Assembly: GCA_030431085.1 (NCBI GenBank)
Contig: JAUIJW010000044.1
Coordinates: 1 to 13,173, forward strand
Reading direction: 5' to 3'
Length of the DNA stretch: 13,173 nucleotides
Origin: Bacteroidia bacterium
GTDB lineage: Bacteria > Bacteroidota > Bacteroidia > Flavobacteriales > Flavobacteriaceae
Every line of letters starts with the position of its first letter. Position 1 is the first letter of the stretch. Shown here one piece after another: positions 1-7,204 of the stretch. Under the pieces are notes generated by a model that searched no databases, was not told the DNA's origin, and worked only from the letters and a program-made list of their open reading frames with translations. Both the position numbers and the translations under genes were made by a program.

Positions 1-1425
1 TTCTAAGGCTGAATGATCACTTACTCTAGATTCTACAAAATCTATTTCAACTTTATCAGGATCATTTTTCACATCAAATTTATCATTAAACGCTGTAATA
101 CAACCAAAAAACAAAGGCCCCCATATCTCATAAACTTTAGTACCGTCTTCTTTTATTCTTTTTCTAGCTCTAATTCTTTTTGCATTCTCCCAAGAAAACA
201 CAAGGGCACTTACAATTACTCCGGCAAAAACCGCAATGGCTAAGTCAAAAATAACTGTTAGAGATGATACTAAAATTAATACAAACAAATCTGTTTTCGG
301 AATTTTATTGATGATTCTAAAACTACTCCATGCAAAAGTACCAATCACCACCATAAACATTACGCCAACTAGTGCCGCAATAGGGACTTGCTCTATATAA
401 GATGAGGCAAATACAATAAATATTAGCAATACAACTGCTGCTGTAATACCAGAAAGCCTTGTTCTTCCACCAGATTTAATATTAATGATTGATTGCCCAA
501 TCATGGCACAACCTCCCATACCTCCAAACAAACCAGTGACAATATTGGCAGTACCTTGCGCCACACATTCTTTATTGCCATTGCCTCTAGTTTCTGTTAA
601 ATCATCAATTAAATTAAGCGTCATTAAAGACTCTATTAAACCAATGGCTGCCAGTATCAAGGCGTAAGGTAAAATAAATGTTAGTGTTTCTAAATTCAAT
701 GGTATTTTTGAAAACGTTTCTAAATGCAAGGTTGGTAAACCGCCTTTTAAACCTTCTCCCCCACCTTCTCTAATAAACGAACCTACTGTGGCCACATCTA
801 AATTAAAAAAGATTACCACCGCTGTAACAGTTAATATACCAATTAGAGCTTCTGGCAATTTTTTAGTCAACTTTATTTTTGGCAACGACCACATGATAAG
901 CATCGTTAAAGCAACTAGGCCTATCATTTTATACAAATCGGCACCTTGTAGCCATACTTTCTCTCCATTTACTTTTTGAGTAAACATTCCTAATTGCGAT
1001 AAAAATATAACAATGGCCAAACCGTTAACAAAGCCCATCATTACAGGGTGTGGAATAAGTCTTACAAACTTTCCTAGTTTTAAAATACCAGCTAAAATTT
1101 GAAATATACCCATTAAAATAACGGTGGCAAAAAGATAATACAAACCAAGGTTTTCTCCAGGAGCTCCCATTGCATTACCTTTAGCTACAAGTGTTACCAT
1201 TACAACAGCTAAAGCTCCAGTTGCTCCTGAAATCATACCTGGTCTACCACCAATAATTGAAGTAATAAAACCTACCATAAAAGCAGCATAAAGTCCTACT
1301 AAAGGATCTACACCGGCCACAAAGGCAAAGGCAACAGCTTCTGGTACTAAGGCTAATGCCACGGTAATACCAGATAAAATATCATTCTTTACATTAGGTA
1401 ATCGCTTGGTTATAAATTCGGTCAT
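1..1425 (-). CDS. SulP family inorganic anion transporter (3' end cut by window edge)
   Basis: This gene encodes an inner-membrane SulP/SLC26-type permease for an inorganic anion such as sulfate or bicarbonate; the substrate cannot be told from sequence. The minus-strand frame is open from the ATG at 1425 to the window edge, about 475 codons. The N-terminus carries the family hallmark PEAVAFAFVAGVDPLVGLYA (about residues 29-48), then GRPGMISGATGA. Later come the conserved GGCAMIGQSIINIKSGG segment (about 304-320) and many hydrophobic helices. After about residue 410 a soluble region begins (VYEIWGPLFFG, then FDVKNDPDKVEIDF), matching the start of a cytoplasmic STAS domain whose end lies outside the window. 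It sits 57 bases downstream of the Nudix gene on the same strand but has its own promoter-like box. Family certain, substrate unknown. Confidence 0.93.
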   Translation of the reverse strand, partial: MTEFITKRLPNVKNDILSGITVALALVPEAVAFAFVAGVDPLVGLYAAFMVGFITSIIGGRPGMISGATGALAVVMVTLVAKGNAMGAPGENLGLYYLFATVILMGIFQILAGILKLGKFVRLIPHPVMMGFVNGLAIVIFLSQLGMFTQKVNGEKVWLQGADLYKMIGLVALTMLIMWSLPKIKLTKKLPEALIGILTVTAVVIFFNLDVATVGSFIREGGGEGLKGGLPTLHLETFSKIPLNLETLTFILPYALILAAIGLIESLMTLNLIDDLTETRGNGNKECVAQGTANIVTGLFGGMGGCAMIGQSIINIKSGGRTRLSGITAAVVLLIFIVFASSYIEQVPIAALVGVMFMVVIGTFAWSSFRIINKIPKTDLFVLILVSSLTVIFDLAIAVFAGVIVSALVFSWENAKRIRARKRIKEDGTKVYEIWGPLFFGCITAFNDKFDVKNDPDKVEIDFVESRVSDHSALE

Positions 1426-1446
1426 AAGGCTTTTATTAAAAGTCGG

Positions 1447-1474
1447 CAAAGATAAGACATTCGCCTTGATTTAA
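1447..1474 (-). promoter_or_regulatory. Predicted Bacteroidota-type promoter of the SulP gene
   Basis: On the minus strand TATCTTTG (1454-1447) is a full match to the TAnnTTTG -7 consensus of the Bacteroidota primary sigma factor. A TTA lies 17 bases upstream (1474-1472), close to the TTG expected at -33. The box ends 21 bases before the ATG, so a short leader of roughly 15 bases is predicted. It lies between the Nudix stop and the SulP start, so the transporter can be transcribed on its own. Prediction from motif and spacing only. Confidence 0.5.
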
Positions 1475-1482
1475 TCTCATCC

Positions 1483-2085
1483 TTATCTGTTTTTTAACAC
1501 ATTAGTAATCAATTGTTTGATATTAGGATAGGTATTTTGCTGTATCTGTTCTAATTCTTCTGGCTTAAACCATTGCAGTTTGGTAATACCTTCCTCTACT
1601 TGCGGTTGTAAATCGGTATCTTCTGAATACATTAAATACCAAACAGATTCTTTTAAAATAGATCGGTCTTTTTCTTCATAAATATGATAGGTTTTCTCAA
1701 TAAAATTTTCTTCACATTTAATCTGCCTAAAGCCACATTCTTCTTTCACCTCTCTTATGGCTCCTTTTTGAACCGATTCGTTACTTTCAATTTTACCTTT
1801 CGGCAAGTCCCATTTGTTATGTCTATAAATAAACAGTACGGCTTTGCTAGGGTTTTGCACAATACCACCTCCGGCAATGATAATGTTAAATCTATCTTTA
1901 AATTGTTGCCAAAGTTCATCTATTTGCTGATGATAAAAAACAACTTCATTCGCCTTAGGTCGATTTAAAATATTTCGAAACTCATTAACGCTCAAATCAT
2001 TCCAAATAAAACCTTTAAATGATCTAAAATTATCTATACGATTGGTTAATTTTATTACCAAATCATTCTTAAAAATTGTATACAT
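1483..2085 (-). CDS. Nudix hydrolase with N-terminal extension
   Basis: A 200-residue cytoplasmic Nudix-fold pyrophosphohydrolase; such enzymes cleave nucleoside diphosphates linked to another group, but the substrate here is unknown. The Nudix box is complete: G97, E103, then R111-E112-V-K-E-E-C-G-F119, fitting GX5EX7REUXEEXGU. Before it, KWDLPKGKIE is the usual lead-in. Residues 1-65 form an extra N-terminal region typical of a flavobacterial Nudix subgroup rather than of minimal MutT proteins. I chose the ATG at 2085 (MYTIFKND) because it fits the usual N-terminus of that subgroup. An ATG at 2094 (MIQMYT) or at 2154 is also in frame, but the latter would run deep into pyrE on the other strand. 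The gene is divergent from pyrE with only 7 bases between start codons. Confidence 0.9.
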   Translation of the reverse strand: MYTIFKNDLVIKLTNRIDNFRSFKGFIWNDLSVNEFRNILNRPKANEVVFYHQQIDELWQQFKDRFNIIIAGGGIVQNPSKAVLFIYRHNKWDLPKGKIESNESVQKGAIREVKEECGFRQIKCEENFIEKTYHIYEEKDRSILKESVWYLMYSEDTDLQPQVEEGITKLQWFKPEELEQIQQNTYPNIKQLITNVLKNR

Positions 2086-2088
2086 TTG
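2081..2088 (+). promoter_or_regulatory. Predicted -7 box of the pyrE promoter
   Basis: TACATTTG matches TAnnTTTG exactly. It ends only 4 bases before the pyrE ATG at 2093, so the expected transcription start falls on or beside the start codon and the message would be leaderless. No good TTG is seen at the usual distance upstream; the nearest TTA (2055-2057) is 23 bases away. The box also contains, on the other strand, the chosen Nudix start codon (2085-2083). Confidence 0.5.
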
Positions 2089-2092
2089 TATC

Positions 2093-2737
2093 ATGATTTT
2101 CGACAAAAATACAGCAAAAAAAACAGCCGAATTACTTTTATCTATCAAAGCCATAAAGTTACAACCTAATGAGCCTTTTACATGGGCTTCTGGATGGAAC
2201 TCTCCGATTTATTGTGATAATAGAGTAACCCTATCTTATGTGCCAATTCGTAACTTTATAAGAGAAAATTTAGCTAAAATTATTCTTGAAAAACACGGTA
2301 AACCAGATGTGATAGCTGGAGTAGCAACGGGAGCCATTGCAATAGGTGTTTTAGTAGCACAAGAACTTGGCGTGCCTTTTATTTATGTAAGACCAGAACC
2401 TAAAAAACATGGCAGACAAAATCAAATTGAAGGTTTTTTAGACAAAGGGCAAAATGTGGTAGTGGTAGAAGATCTTATTAGTACCGGTAAAAGTAGCTTA
2501 AATGCTGTAAAAGCACTGTTACAAACCGATGCTCAAGTTAAAGGTATGGTTGCCATTTTTAATTATGGTTTCGCTATTGCGGATGATAATTTTAAAACGG
2601 CTAACCTTGAATTAACCACCTTAAGCAATTACGAAAATTTACTGCAACAAGCCTTAGACACAAATTATATAACCGAAAATGAAATGAAAACGTTGCAGTC
2701 TTGGAGAAAAGACCCTAGTAACTGGAAACAAAAATAA
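2093..2737 (+). CDS. pyrE: Orotate phosphoribosyltransferase
   Basis: PyrE joins orotate to PRPP to give orotidine monophosphate, the fifth step of de novo UMP synthesis, in the cytoplasm. The 214-residue length is normal. Visible signatures are FTWASGWNSPIYCDNR (residues 29-44), the IAGVATGAIAIG segment (74-85), the mobile catalytic loop region around YVRPEPKKHGRQ (98-109), and the PRPP-binding motif VVVVEDLISTGKSS (122-135). The ATG at 2093 (MIFDKNTAKKTAELL) is the expected family start; a longer in-frame extension to 2042 would overlap the Nudix gene and looks unrelated to the family. A -7 box ends 4 bases upstream, suggesting a leaderless message. The SRPBCC gene follows after 6 bases, so both are probably cotranscribed up to the terminator at 3158. 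Confidence 0.97.
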   Translation: MIFDKNTAKKTAELLLSIKAIKLQPNEPFTWASGWNSPIYCDNRVTLSYVPIRNFIRENLAKIILEKHGKPDVIAGVATGAIAIGVLVAQELGVPFIYVRPEPKKHGRQNQIEGFLDKGQNVVVVEDLISTGKSSLNAVKALLQTDAQVKGMVAIFNYGFAIADDNFKTANLELTTLSNYENLLQQALDTNYITENEMKTLQSWRKDPSNWKQK

Positions 2738-2743
2738 AAATTG

Positions 2744-3133
2744 ATGAATTTAGAAAGTCCAAAGGTAACCGTAAAAAAATCTCAACAAGAAGTATTAGAA
2801 TTTTTATCGAATGTTGAAAACTACAGGCAAATCATGCCAGACAATATTGATAAATTTGAGTCTAAAGACAATGCCTTTTTATTTGCATTAAAAGGTATGC
2901 CAGAGATAAAACTAAAAATAGACGACCCAACAGAAGATCATAAAGTATCTTTAAGCTCCGGCAGTGATAAATTTCCTTTTAGTCTTACTGCCTTAGTTGC
3001 TGATAAAGATACAAGTAGCAGTGATGTACAGTTGGTTTTTGATGGAAAATTTAATCCGATGATGGCTATGATGGTTAAAAAGCCTCTGCAAAACTTCATC
3101 AATACTTTAATAGGTAATATTGAGAAACTATAA
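2744..3133 (+). CDS. Small SRPBCC-fold protein (START/PYP1-like), function unknown
   Basis: A 129-residue cytoplasmic protein without signal peptide or membrane segment. The layout fits the SRPBCC helix-grip fold: an N-terminal strand (SPKVTVKKS), a helix with the pattern EVLEFLSNVENYRQIMPDNI (16-35), a run of beta-strands (FLFALKGMPEIKLKI, KVSLSSG, FPFSLTALVAD, DVQLVFDGKF), and a long C-terminal helix after MMAMMVKKPLQNFI. Such domains bind hydrophobic ligands or act as chaperone-like modules, but no ligand can be named. ATG 2744 was preferred to an adjacent TTG at 2741. It sits 6 bases after pyrE and ends before a strong terminator, so it is the last gene of a two-gene unit. The link to pyrimidine synthesis is positional only. 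Confidence 0.8.
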   Translation: MNLESPKVTVKKSQQEVLEFLSNVENYRQIMPDNIDKFESKDNAFLFALKGMPEIKLKIDDPTEDHKVSLSSGSDKFPFSLTALVADKDTSSSDVQLVFDGKFNPMMAMMVKKPLQNFINTLIGNIEKL

Positions 3134-3157
3134 CCTTAAGAATAATTTAAGAGCTTC

Positions 3158-3190
3158 AACTCCTTCTTTTTGAAGGAGTTTTTTATTTTT
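3158..3190 (+). terminator. Rho-independent terminator of the pyrE unit
   Basis: A perfect 9-bp inverted repeat, AACTCCTTC (3158-3166) and GAAGGAGTT (3172-3180), encloses a 5-base T loop and is followed by TTTTATTTTT (3181-3190). It lies 24 bases after the SRPBCC stop codon. The opposite strand lacks a matching T-run on its downstream side, so it should act rightward only. Confidence 0.88.
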
Positions 3191-3207
3191 ACAAAAAGCA
3201 TGATTTT

Positions 3208-3912
3208 ATGAAACCTTTTTTATTGTTTATAGTTTTTGCGCTTACTTTATCATTTTCTAGTAGAGCACAATACAAAAATTATTTAGATCAACCTTATATG
3301 GAATCAAGAGTCTCTGTTGATACATTGGTAACTCCAGATAAAATCTATTTGTCAATTTTAATTACTGAAAAAGATACAAAAGGTAAATTTTCTGCTGAAG
3401 AGTTAGAAAACAAAATGGCTAAAGAACTAAAGTCAATAGGTATTAACATTAAAAAACAGTTAAAACTAAACGATCTTTCTAGTAATTTTAAAAAGTACTT
3501 TTTAAAAAAGCAAGATGTTCTAAAAAGCAAAAACTATAGCTTAGAGGTTTATGATGCTAAAACGGCTGGTACCGTTATCGTGGCCTTAGAACAAATTGGG
3601 ATAGCCAATGTCAATTTAGAAAAAACAGAATATTCTAAAATGGAGGCCTTAGAATTGATTTTAAAAAAGAAAGCCTTGATAAAGGCTCAAAATGAAGCAA
3701 AAGTTATGCTCAATGCCGTGGGCCAAAAATTAGGACCAGTAATTCACTTAACAGACATCAGCAATCAAAGATTTAAATCTTTACAAGGCAGAGTGGCTGG
3801 GATACAAGTATTAGATGCAGCACCAAGACCCGAAAGTTATAAGCCTATTGCAATTGAATTTGATAAAATTAAAGTAGACATAGAGCTTTATGTTAAATTT
3901 CAAATTAATTAA
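3208..3912 (+). CDS. Secreted SIMPL (DUF541)-domain protein
   Basis: A 234-residue exported protein. Residues 1-20 form a signal peptide (KPFLLFIVFALTLSF, then SSRAQ), so the mature protein is probably periplasmic. The body fits the SIMPL family: an early VTPDKIYLSILITEKD strand, KNYSLEVYDAKTAGTVIVALEQIGI (109-133), and the helix of repeated alanines and lysines ending in AVGQKLGPVIHLTDI (170-184). The SIMPL family has no well-defined biochemical role. Residues 192-201, LQGRVAGIQV, resemble the plug-domain motif of SusC-like TonB-dependent receptors, which is unexpected here. An imperfect -7 box, TATTTTTA (3184-3191), overlaps the end of the upstream terminator. The stop codon overlaps that of birA on the other strand. 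Family likely, role unknown. Confidence 0.8.
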   Translation: MKPFLLFIVFALTLSFSSRAQYKNYLDQPYMESRVSVDTLVTPDKIYLSILITEKDTKGKFSAEELENKMAKELKSIGINIKKQLKLNDLSSNFKKYFLKKQDVLKSKNYSLEVYDAKTAGTVIVALEQIGIANVNLEKTEYSKMEALELILKKKALIKAQNEAKVMLNAVGQKLGPVIHLTDISNQRFKSLQGRVAGIQVLDAAPRPESYKPIAIEFDKIKVDIELYVKFQIN

Positions 3913-4640
3913 AGATATGTTATTTCTTTAAATTGATATGTTGTTTGCCTACCGTTTTGTGATTGTAATTCCAGCTCACCCTTCAAGTTTACCCCAACTA
4001 TTTTAGCTAAAAATGGTTTATTAGATTTGGTTTTATAGTATTTAAAAATGTTTTTTTGATAAAGGTTTTCTGTGTAATCATTATATAATTCAATCTGTTG
4101 ATTACCATTTATTTTCTCAATTTGCTTTTTTAATTCTACGACCAACGCAATGAGCAATTCATCTCTATTTATCGTTTTACCCAGTTGCATTTTCATAGAT
4201 ACCGCATTAGGTAATGCTTCTGAAAATCCCTTCTGATTTACGTTTAAACCAACCCCAATTACAGAGTAATTAATACCAGGTCCTTTTAAATTATTTTCGA
4301 TTAAAATTCCACAGATCTTACGTGAACCTGACATAATGTCGTTTGGCCATTTAATACTTAAATTAGCTACCTTATGTAGCTTTAATACATTAAAAACAGC
4401 TAATGATACAGCACAATTTAAATAAAAATGTTGGTCTACACTTAAACCCTCAAAATTAACCAACACGCTAAACATTAGATTCTTACCTCGTTCAGATTCC
4501 CAAACAGTTTGCATTTGCCCCCTACCAGAAGTTTGGTACTCTGCACAGATTACTGTCCAATTTTCTACAGACTTCTCTTTCACCAATTCCTTTAAATAGG
4601 TATTGGTCGAATTTATGGCATTAAGTTTGACTATCTTCAT
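3909..4640 (-). CDS. birA: Biotin--[acetyl-CoA-carboxylase] ligase
   Basis: BirA activates biotin with ATP and attaches it to a lysine of biotin carrier domains, chiefly that of acetyl-CoA carboxylase, in the cytoplasm. Of its 243 residues, the N-terminal part shows the core motifs: STNTYLKE (11-18), TSGRGQMQTVWES (37-49, the biotin and ATP loop, usually GRGRRGRxW, here with QMQTV), IKWPNDIM (96-103) and KICGILIEN (108-116). Next comes INYSVIGVGLNVNQ. The small C-terminal SH3-like domain follows (KNIFKYYKTK to the end). There is no N-terminal winged helix, so this is the non-repressor (class I) type. It is divergent from rsfS with 75 bases between starts and ends tail-to-tail with the SIMPL gene, sharing TTAA. 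Confidence 0.95.
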   Translation of the reverse strand: MKIVKLNAINSTNTYLKELVKEKSVENWTVICAEYQTSGRGQMQTVWESERGKNLMFSVLVNFEGLSVDQHFYLNCAVSLAVFNVLKLHKVANLSIKWPNDIMSGSRKICGILIENNLKGPGINYSVIGVGLNVNQKGFSEALPNAVSMKMQLGKTINRDELLIALVVELKKQIEKINGNQQIELYNDYTENLYQKNIFKYYKTKSNKPFLAKIVGVNLKGELELQSQNGRQTTYQFKEITYL

Positions 4641-4663
4641 ATGTAATTAAGCAAATTATCAAG

Positions 4664-4693
4664 TTCTAAAATGACAAAAATGTGATACATTTG
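4664..4693 (+). promoter_or_regulatory. Predicted promoter of the rsfS-ftsH unit
   Basis: TACATTTG (4686-4693) matches the TAnnTTTG -7 consensus exactly, and TTC (4664-4666) lies 19 bases upstream as a possible -33 element. The box ends 22 bases before the rsfS ATG, giving a predicted leader of about 15-18 bases. It lies in the 75-base divergent region shared with birA. No equally good box for birA is seen; CATTTTTG on the minus strand is the nearest, with one mismatch. Confidence 0.55.
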
Positions 4694-4715
4694 CAAGAAT
4701 AATTTAAAAATCTTA

Positions 4716-5087
4716 ATGGCGAAAAAAACGGTAAATTCTGATCTTCTTATAACAGCTATATTAAAAGGTATTGAAGAAGTTAAAGGGGAAAATATAACCA
4801 TCCTTGATTTAAGAGATATTGACAATACTGTATGTGATTATTTTTTAATCTGCGATGGTAATTCCAATACCCAGGTGAATGCAATCTCAGCATCTATCCA
4901 AAAATTTGTAAGCAAAAACTTAAAAGATAAACCTTGGCATGTCGAAGGCGAAGATAATGCAGAATGGGTTTTGATAGATTATGTTAATGTTGTGGTACAT
5001 GTATTTCAAAAGCAAACTAGAGAATTTTACAATCTAGAAGGCTTATGGGGTGATGCCAAAATAACCAACATTGAAAACGCATATTAA
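4716..5087 (+). CDS. rsfS: Ribosomal silencing factor RsfS
   Basis: RsfS (formerly YbeB/Iojap) binds ribosomal protein L14 on the 50S subunit and blocks joining with 30S, lowering translation in starvation. The 123-residue length is normal. Family landmarks are ILDLRDIDNTVCDYFLICDGNS (29-50) with its strand-turn-strand pattern, the WHVEGEDNAEWVLIDYVNVVVHVF stretch (74-97), and the closing REFYNLEGLWGDAK (102-115). The start MAKKTVNSD lies 22 bases after a full -7 box. ftsH follows after 20 bases with no promoter or terminator visible between, so the two are probably cotranscribed; both relate to quality control or stress adaptation. Confidence 0.96.
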   Translation: MAKKTVNSDLLITAILKGIEEVKGENITILDLRDIDNTVCDYFLICDGNSNTQVNAISASIQKFVSKNLKDKPWHVEGEDNAEWVLIDYVNVVVHVFQKQTREFYNLEGLWGDAKITNIENAY

Positions 5088-5107
5088 GTAAAACTAAGAA
5101 ACAATTG

Positions 5108-7159
5108 ATGAAAAAAGATAATAATCAAAAAGGAAAAGACAATAATAATCCTATAAAACAATTTAATTTTAAATTCAATTTTTATTGGGTTTACGGTATC
5201 ATATTTGCCCTAATTCTTGGGTATCAATTTTTAAATAGTTCTGAGTTAAGTAGCAATAAACTAACTCGTAACGAATTTAAAACTATATTGAATGATAACG
5301 ATATAGATAAAATCTTAATCGTTAATGGAGATTATGCACAGCTTACCATTAAAAAAGATGCTTTAGATAAAGAAATTTACAAAAAAAATCAGTCTCCTTC
5401 TTTCTTAAATCAAACTGGCGCTACCTATATCTATGATTTTGGGGATTTGCAAAATTTTGAAAATGAGTTAAACCAAGCCAAAAATGACAATAATCTAGAT
5501 TTTGATAGAGATAATGTAACCAGAACCAGTTTTCTAGACCAATTTTTAGTTTGGTTACCCTTTATATTCTTAATCGCTTTATGGATATTTTTTATGCGCA
5601 GAATGTCTGGCGCCGCTGGTGGCGGAGGTGCCGGAGGTCAAATTTTTAATATAGGTAAATCAAAAGCCAAAGTATTTGACCAAAATACCAAAGTTAAAAC
5701 TACCTTTAAAGATGTTGCTGGTCTTGAAGGCGCTAAAGAAGAAGTACAAGAAATCGTTGATTTCTTAAAAAAACCAGATAAATACACTTCTTTGGGAGGT
5801 AAAATACCTAAAGGCGCTCTATTAGTAGGCCCTCCAGGAACTGGTAAAACTCTTTTAGCTAAAGCAGTAGCCGGTGAAGCTGGTGTACCCTTCTTTTCTT
5901 TATCTGGGTCAGATTTTGTTGAAATGTTTGTTGGTGTTGGTGCCTCAAGAGTTAGAGACTTATTTAAACAAGCGGCACAAAAATCGCCTTCAATTATTTT
6001 TATTGATGAAATTGATGCCATTGGTAGAGCTAGAGGTAAAAATAGTTTAACTGGGGGTAACGATGAAAGAGAAAACACATTAAACCAGTTGCTTACAGAG
6101 ATGGATGGTTTTGGCACTGATGTGAATGTGATCGTAATTGCTGCAACAAATAGAGCCGATGTACTGGATAAAGCTTTAATGCGTGCCGGTAGATTCGATC
6201 GTCAGATCTATGTTGACCTTCCAGATCGAAACGAAAGAAAAGCCATTTTTGAGGTTCATATCAAACCCCTTAAGCTCGCTAAAGATGTTAACTTAGATTT
6301 CTTATCTAAACAAACACCAGGCTTTTCTGGTGCAGACATTGCTAATGTTTGTAATGAAGCAGCACTTGTCGCCGCAAGAGAAAGCAAGAAAAAAGTACAT
6401 CATGATGATTTTTTAGCTGCAGTCGATAGAATCGTTGGAGGATTAGAAAAGAAAAATAAAATTATTACTCCAAAAGAAAAGAAAACTATTGCCTTTCACG
6501 AAGCTGGACACGCCACAGCCAGCTGGATGTTAGAGCATGCTGCTCCTCTGGTAAAAGTAACCATTGTGCCTCGTGGTAAATCATTGGGCGCTGCTTGGTA
6601 TTTACCAGAAGAAAGACAAATTGTAGATACCGATCAAATGCTCGATGAGATGTGTGCAACACTAGCTGGTAGAGCTGCCGAAAAAGTAATGTTTAACAAA
6701 ATTTCTACAGGAGCCTTAAACGATTTAGAAAAGGTAACACGACAAGCTAAGGCTATTGTAAGTGTATATGGTTTAAATCAAAAAATTGGTAATATTACCT
6801 ATTATGATTCTTCCGGCCAATCTGAATATAATTTCACCAAGCCATATAGTGAATCTACAGCTGAAGTTATCGATCGAGAGATTTCTAAAATTATAGAAGA
6901 ACAATATCAAAGAGCCATTAAAATATTAGAAGATCACAAACAAGAACTCATTGATTTGGCAGAGATTTTGATTGAAAAAGAGGTGATTTTTGAAGATGAT
7001 TTAAAAAAGATTTTTGGGGAAAGACCTTTTAAAAAAGATCCTGTAGTAGGGCCCGAAAAAAAAATAGATCAAATTACAGAAGAAACAGAGCATAAAGATG
7101 TTGAAGTAAAATTAAACGGAACTGTTTCAGACCATAAAGAAATCGAAGAGGAATCATAA
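5108..7159 (+). CDS. ftsH: ATP-dependent zinc metalloprotease FtsH
   Basis: FtsH is the hexameric inner-membrane AAA+ protease that extracts and degrades membrane and short-lived cytosolic proteins. Two membrane segments (about 26-43 and 147-163) flank a periplasmic domain. A glycine-rich linker follows at about 168-177. The AAA module has Walker A GPPGTGKT (241-248), pore loop FVG (274-276), Walker B IIFIDEID (296-303) and the second region of homology with NRADVLDKALMRAGRFDRQ (348-366). The protease domain has HEAGH (464-468), with D539 in ALNDLEK as the likely third zinc ligand. At 683 residues it is longer than E. coli FtsH because of a charged, acidic C-terminal tail (about 645-683) and a larger periplasmic region. 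ATG 5108 was preferred over TTG 5105. It follows rsfS by 20 bases. Confidence 0.98.
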   Translation: MKKDNNQKGKDNNNPIKQFNFKFNFYWVYGIIFALILGYQFLNSSELSSNKLTRNEFKTILNDNDIDKILIVNGDYAQLTIKKDALDKEIYKKNQSPSFLNQTGATYIYDFGDLQNFENELNQAKNDNNLDFDRDNVTRTSFLDQFLVWLPFIFLIALWIFFMRRMSGAAGGGGAGGQIFNIGKSKAKVFDQNTKVKTTFKDVAGLEGAKEEVQEIVDFLKKPDKYTSLGGKIPKGALLVGPPGTGKTLLAKAVAGEAGVPFFSLSGSDFVEMFVGVGASRVRDLFKQAAQKSPSIIFIDEIDAIGRARGKNSLTGGNDERENTLNQLLTEMDGFGTDVNVIVIAATNRADVLDKALMRAGRFDRQIYVDLPDRNERKAIFEVHIKPLKLAKDVNLDFLSKQTPGFSGADIANVCNEAALVAARESKKKVHHDDFLAAVDRIVGGLEKKNKIITPKEKKTIAFHEAGHATASWMLEHAAPLVKVTIVPRGKSLGAAWYLPEERQIVDTDQMLDEMCATLAGRAAEKVMFNKISTGALNDLEKVTRQAKAIVSVYGLNQKIGNITYYDSSGQSEYNFTKPYSESTAEVIDREISKIIEEQYQRAIKILEDHKQELIDLAEILIEKEVIFEDDLKKIFGERPFKKDPVVGPEKKIDQITEETEHKDVEVKLNGTVSDHKEIEEES

Positions 7160-7164
7160 TATTT

Positions 7165-7186
7165 TATATTTGATTTCGTATTTTTG
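7165..7186 (+). promoter_or_regulatory. Two tandem -7-like boxes before the LUD/cdsA operon
   Basis: The 45-base gap after ftsH holds TATATTTG (7165-7172) and TATTTTTG (7179-7186), both exact TAnnTTTG matches 14 bases apart. The second ends 18 bases before the LUD start codon. Neither has a convincing TTG at 17-20 bases upstream. They suggest that LUD-cdsA-psd and the genes after them can be transcribed independently of ftsH, but the region is so AT-rich that chance matches are possible. Confidence 0.4.
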
Positions 7187-7204
7187 ACCTATTAGCGTTT
7201 TCCT

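Noticed and set aside
1..979. Several short plus-strand open frames in the first kilobase
   Set aside because: The minus strand is one continuous SulP frame over this stretch, with family motifs throughout; the plus-strand frames are shadows.
1684..1968. A plus-strand open frame inside the Nudix gene
   Set aside because: It is antisense to the Nudix box region, which has clear motifs on the other strand; no promoter or recognisable protein pattern supports it.
3909..3931. AT-only hairpin TTAAAGA/TCTTTAA after the SIMPL gene as a terminator
   Set aside because: The stem is short and nearly GC-free, with a 9-base loop and no T-run, so it is unlikely to terminate transcription.
5638..6117. A 159-codon open frame on the minus strand inside ftsH
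   Set aside because: It is antisense to the most conserved part of the FtsH AAA domain, has low-complexity composition and resembles no family; it is a shadow of the real gene.
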